Shown here one piece after another: positions 4,594 to 6,281 of a stretch of 6,281 nt of DNA. Where the stretch lies: the NCBI GenBank assembly GCA_021817625.1, contig JAKASY010000131.1:1-6281 (forward strand), given 5' to 3'. This DNA is from Bacillota bacterium. Its GTDB lineage: Bacteria; Bacillota_E; JAJZYS01; JAILZS01. The notes under the pieces are model-generated. The model was not told where the DNA came from. It did not search any database and saw nothing but the letters and a program-made list of their open reading frames with translations. The position numbers and the translations under genes are program-made. Every line of letters starts with the position of its first letter. Positions within the stretch are counted from its first letter, which is position 1.

Positions 4594-6006
4594 ATGCCCG
4601 CCCACCCTGTGATTCCCGCGCTCCGCCACGCCACCGCCCGCCCCGACCCAAGCGCCCTGATCGCCGGCACGGAGCCGCAAAGCGCGATGACGGCCGAGCT
4701 CAAGCCGCCGCTCACGCCGGCCGAGGCCGAGGCGGAAAGCAGCCGCTGCCTCCTGTGCGGCGGTCCATACGCGCCGGCGCCATGCACCGCCGCCTGCCCG
4801 GCGGGCGTGGACGTGCCGGGCTTCATCGAGGCCATCGGGCGGGACGATCCCGTCGGCGCCGGGCGCATCGTGCTGGAGAGCAACCCGCTCGGCGGCACGT
4901 GCGCGCGCGTCTGCCCGACCGAGGTGCTGTGCGAGGGCGCCTGCGTGCTCCTGCACGAGGGCCAGCGGGCCGTCGACATCGGCCGTCTGCAGCGCTTCGC
5001 GGTGGACAGCGCGCTCCTCGCCGAGGAGGCGCACGCCCCCGCGGCCCTCGACCCGCCGAACGGGCGCCCGGTGACGGTGCTCGGGGCCGGGCCGGCGGGG
5101 CTCGCGGGCGCGGCGGATCTCGCGGCTCTCGGCTACGCCGTGACGGTGGTCGACGACCGGGCGGAGGTCGGCGGCCTCGTGCGCTACGCGATCGCTCCCT
5201 ACCGGCAGCTGGATGAGCCCCTGCCGCTCGAGCGCCGGCGGCTGGAGCGACTCGGCGTGCGCATGCAGATGGGAAGCGCCGTGGACACGCCCGACAAGCT
5301 CCGGGCGATCGAGGCCGCGAGCGACGCCGTCCTCCTGGCGGTCGGGATGGGCGAGGACGCCGAGGCTGGCTGCGAGGGCGAGGACCTCCCGGGCGTATGG
5401 CCGTCCCTGCGCTTTGTCGAGGCGATCAAGGCGGGCACGCTGCCGCGGGTGGGGGAGCGCGCAGTGGTCATCGGGGGCGGCAACACCGCGATGGACATGG
5501 CGCGCGAGGCCGTGCGGCTGGGGGCGCGGGAGGTGACGGTGCTCTACCGCCGCACCGAGGCGGAGATGCCCGCCTACCGCCACGAGGTGGAGGAGGCCAG
5601 GGCGGAGGGGGTGCGCTTCGCCTGGCTCACCGCGCCGCTGCGGTTCCTCGGCCATGGCCGCCTGGAGGCGGTGGAGTGCCGCTACATGCGCCTGGGCGAG
5701 CCGGACGCGAGCGGGCGCAGGCGCCCGGAGCCCGTGCCCGGCACCGAGTTCCGCATGGTCGCGGACACCGCCGTCGTGGCGGTCGGCCAGCGTCCCAGAG
5801 CGCCGTTCCTCGCCTGGATCGACGGCCTTTCCCTGGAGCGCGGCCGCATCGTCTGCGACCCGGACACGGGCCGGACCGGCAACCCGAAGTACTTCGCCGC
5901 CGGCGACGCCGTGAACGGCGGCGACACGGTGGTGGAGGCGGTGCGCCTGGGGCGCAGGGCGGCGGCGGGCATCGACGCCGCCCTGGGCGCAGAGGTGCGG
6001 CCATGA
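4594..6006 (+). CDS. GltD/PreT-like NAD(P)H-dependent FAD and Fe-S oxidoreductase
   Basis: 470 residues, ATG 4594. This is a flavoprotein of the glutamate synthase small subunit / dihydropyrimidine dehydrogenase N-terminal family. The N-terminal Fe-S domain has eight cysteines in the family pattern: C52, C55, C64, C68 and C103, C107, C113, C117 (RCLLCGG, CTAACPAG, CARVCPTEVLCEGAC), expected to hold two [4Fe-4S] clusters. FAD binding: GAGPAGLAG (164-172), GGLVRYAI (193-200) and the C-terminal AAGDAVNGGDTVVEAV (435-450). NAD(P)H binding: VIGGGNTAMDMA (292-303), with YRR (318-320) suggesting a phosphate contact and hence NADPH. CARVCPTEVLCEGAC and DIGRLQRF resemble PreT especially. Residues 1-40 are an unusual Ala/Pro-rich extension. 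No GltB partner or PreA is seen; the next gene is a KorD-like ferredoxin overlapping by 4 bases, so a role moving electrons between NAD(P)H and ferredoxin is more likely than glutamate synthesis. This role is inferred from context. Confidence 0.88.
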   Translation: MPAHPVIPALRHATARPDPSALIAGTEPQSAMTAELKPPLTPAEAEAESSRCLLCGGPYAPAPCTAACPAGVDVPGFIEAIGRDDPVGAGRIVLESNPLGGTCARVCPTEVLCEGACVLLHEGQRAVDIGRLQRFAVDSALLAEEAHAPAALDPPNGRPVTVLGAGPAGLAGAADLAALGYAVTVVDDRAEVGGLVRYAIAPYRQLDEPLPLERRRLERLGVRMQMGSAVDTPDKLRAIEAASDAVLLAVGMGEDAEAGCEGEDLPGVWPSLRFVEAIKAGTLPRVGERAVVIGGGNTAMDMAREAVRLGAREVTVLYRRTEAEMPAYRHEVEEARAEGVRFAWLTAPLRFLGHGRLEAVECRYMRLGEPDASGRRRPEPVPGTEFRMVADTAVVAVGQRPRAPFLAWIDGLSLERGRIVCDPDTGRTGNPKYFAAGDAVNGGDTVVEAVRLGRRAAAGIDAALGAEVRP

Positions 6007-6281
6007 GCGCGCTCGTGGTCGAGGCGGGCGCCATGGCGCCCGCGCCTCTCGCGCCCGAGGCGGAGGTCTGGTACGAGCAGGCGGATGCCACCCTGGTGGT
6101 GCGGCGGGCGTACTGCAAGGGCTGCGACCTGTGCGTGCGCGCCTGCCCGGCCGGCATCCTCGCCCTCGATGACGACGAGCGCGTCGTGGTGAGCGACGTG
6201 GCCCGCTGCATCTTCTGCGGCGCGTGCGCGGCGCGCTGCCCGGACTTCGTGTTCGTTCTGCGCGGCGGGGCCGTTCGGGCC
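6003..6281 (+). CDS. Two-[4Fe-4S] ferredoxin, 2-oxoacid:ferredoxin oxidoreductase delta-type (KorD-like), partial
   Basis: 93 residues are visible and no stop is reached before the window ends. ATG 6003 overlaps the flavoprotein stop as ATGA, and AGAGGTG (5991-5997) provides a ribosome site, so the two are translationally coupled. Two classical cluster motifs are present: C38-C41-C44-C48P (YCKGCDLCVRACP) and C69-C72-C75-C79P (CIFCGACAARCP). RAYCKGCDLCVRACP and CPDFVF closely resemble delta subunits of 2-oxoglutarate or pyruvate ferredoxin oxidoreductases, which carry electrons from the thiamine-dependent catalytic subunits to ferredoxin. Residues 1-30 are an Ala/Pro-rich leader, a little longer than I expect for KorD; M11 is an alternative start without a clear ribosome site. 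If the call is right, alpha and beta subunit genes should follow immediately. Confidence 0.85.
   Translation, partial: MSALVVEAGAMAPAPLAPEAEVWYEQADATLVVRRAYCKGCDLCVRACPAGILALDDDERVVVSDVARCIFCGACAARCPDFVFVLRGGAVRA

Noticed and set aside
4312..5655. Minus-strand open frame (447 codons) opposite the flavoprotein gene
   Set aside because: The His/Arg/Gly/Ala-rich translation shows no domain, and the plus strand carries a complete GltD-like protein with all cofactor motifs.
4594..6006. Calling the flavoprotein gltD of a true glutamate synthase
   Set aside because: No large-subunit gene is adjacent, the partner is a KorD-like ferredoxin and the cluster region resembles PreT more, so a specific gltD symbol is not justified.
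1..6281. tRNA, rRNA, CRISPR array, insertion sequence or attachment site
   Set aside because: No cloverleaf, ribosomal RNA motif, regularly spaced repeats, transposase or terminal inverted repeats were found by eye on either strand.

Overview
The window is a very G+C-rich bacterial chromosome segment (roughly three quarters G+C by eye) with tightly packed genes. It shows strong Shine-Dalgarno sites and frequent GTG starts: rplY, pth, the transporter, the transglycosylase and the kinase all appear to start with GTG. Gene content fits a high-GC actinobacterial, Chloroflexota-like or deep Gram-positive lineage. The order prs-rplY(ctc)-pth is classic for Actinomycetota and Bacillota, and the kinase resembles an actinobacterial family. 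The phylum cannot be decided from this sequence alone.

Layout. (1) Bases 1-2560, plus strand: a housekeeping run made of the 3' end of prs (PRPP synthetase), rplY/ctc (ribosomal protein L25, TL5 type), pth (peptidyl-tRNA hydrolase, starting on the base after the rplY stop) and, 15 bases later, a ten-helix BASS/SBF-type transporter of unknown substrate. (2) Bases 2557-3339, minus strand: a membrane-anchored monofunctional GT51 peptidoglycan glycosyltransferase. Its stop codon overlaps the transporter stop in a shared CTAG, and it has lost the second catalytic glutamate of the family. (3) Bases 3340-3455: a short divergent promoter region. (4) Bases 3456-4427, plus: an APH-fold kinase-like protein. 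(5) Bases 4428-4593: the longest intergenic gap, with several candidate operator elements, including one GGGACT-type site resembling DosR/DevR boxes and a 6-8-6 inverted repeat. (6) Bases 4594-6281, plus: an operon start with a GltD/PreT-like Fe-S flavoprotein overlapping by 4 bases (ATGA) a two-cluster ferredoxin of the KorD type, which runs off the window.

How they work together: prs, rplY and pth serve nucleotide supply and translation. The transporter is probably co-transcribed with them but functionally unrelated. The last two genes look like the electron-transfer end of a 2-oxoacid:ferredoxin oxidoreductase operon, with the flavoprotein linking ferredoxin and NAD(P)H. The putative GGGACT box would fit control by oxygen or redox state, but this is inference. 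The points most worth a second look are the altered GT51 active site, the flavoprotein-ferredoxin pair and its upstream control region. No mobile element, CRISPR array, tRNA or rRNA was seen.
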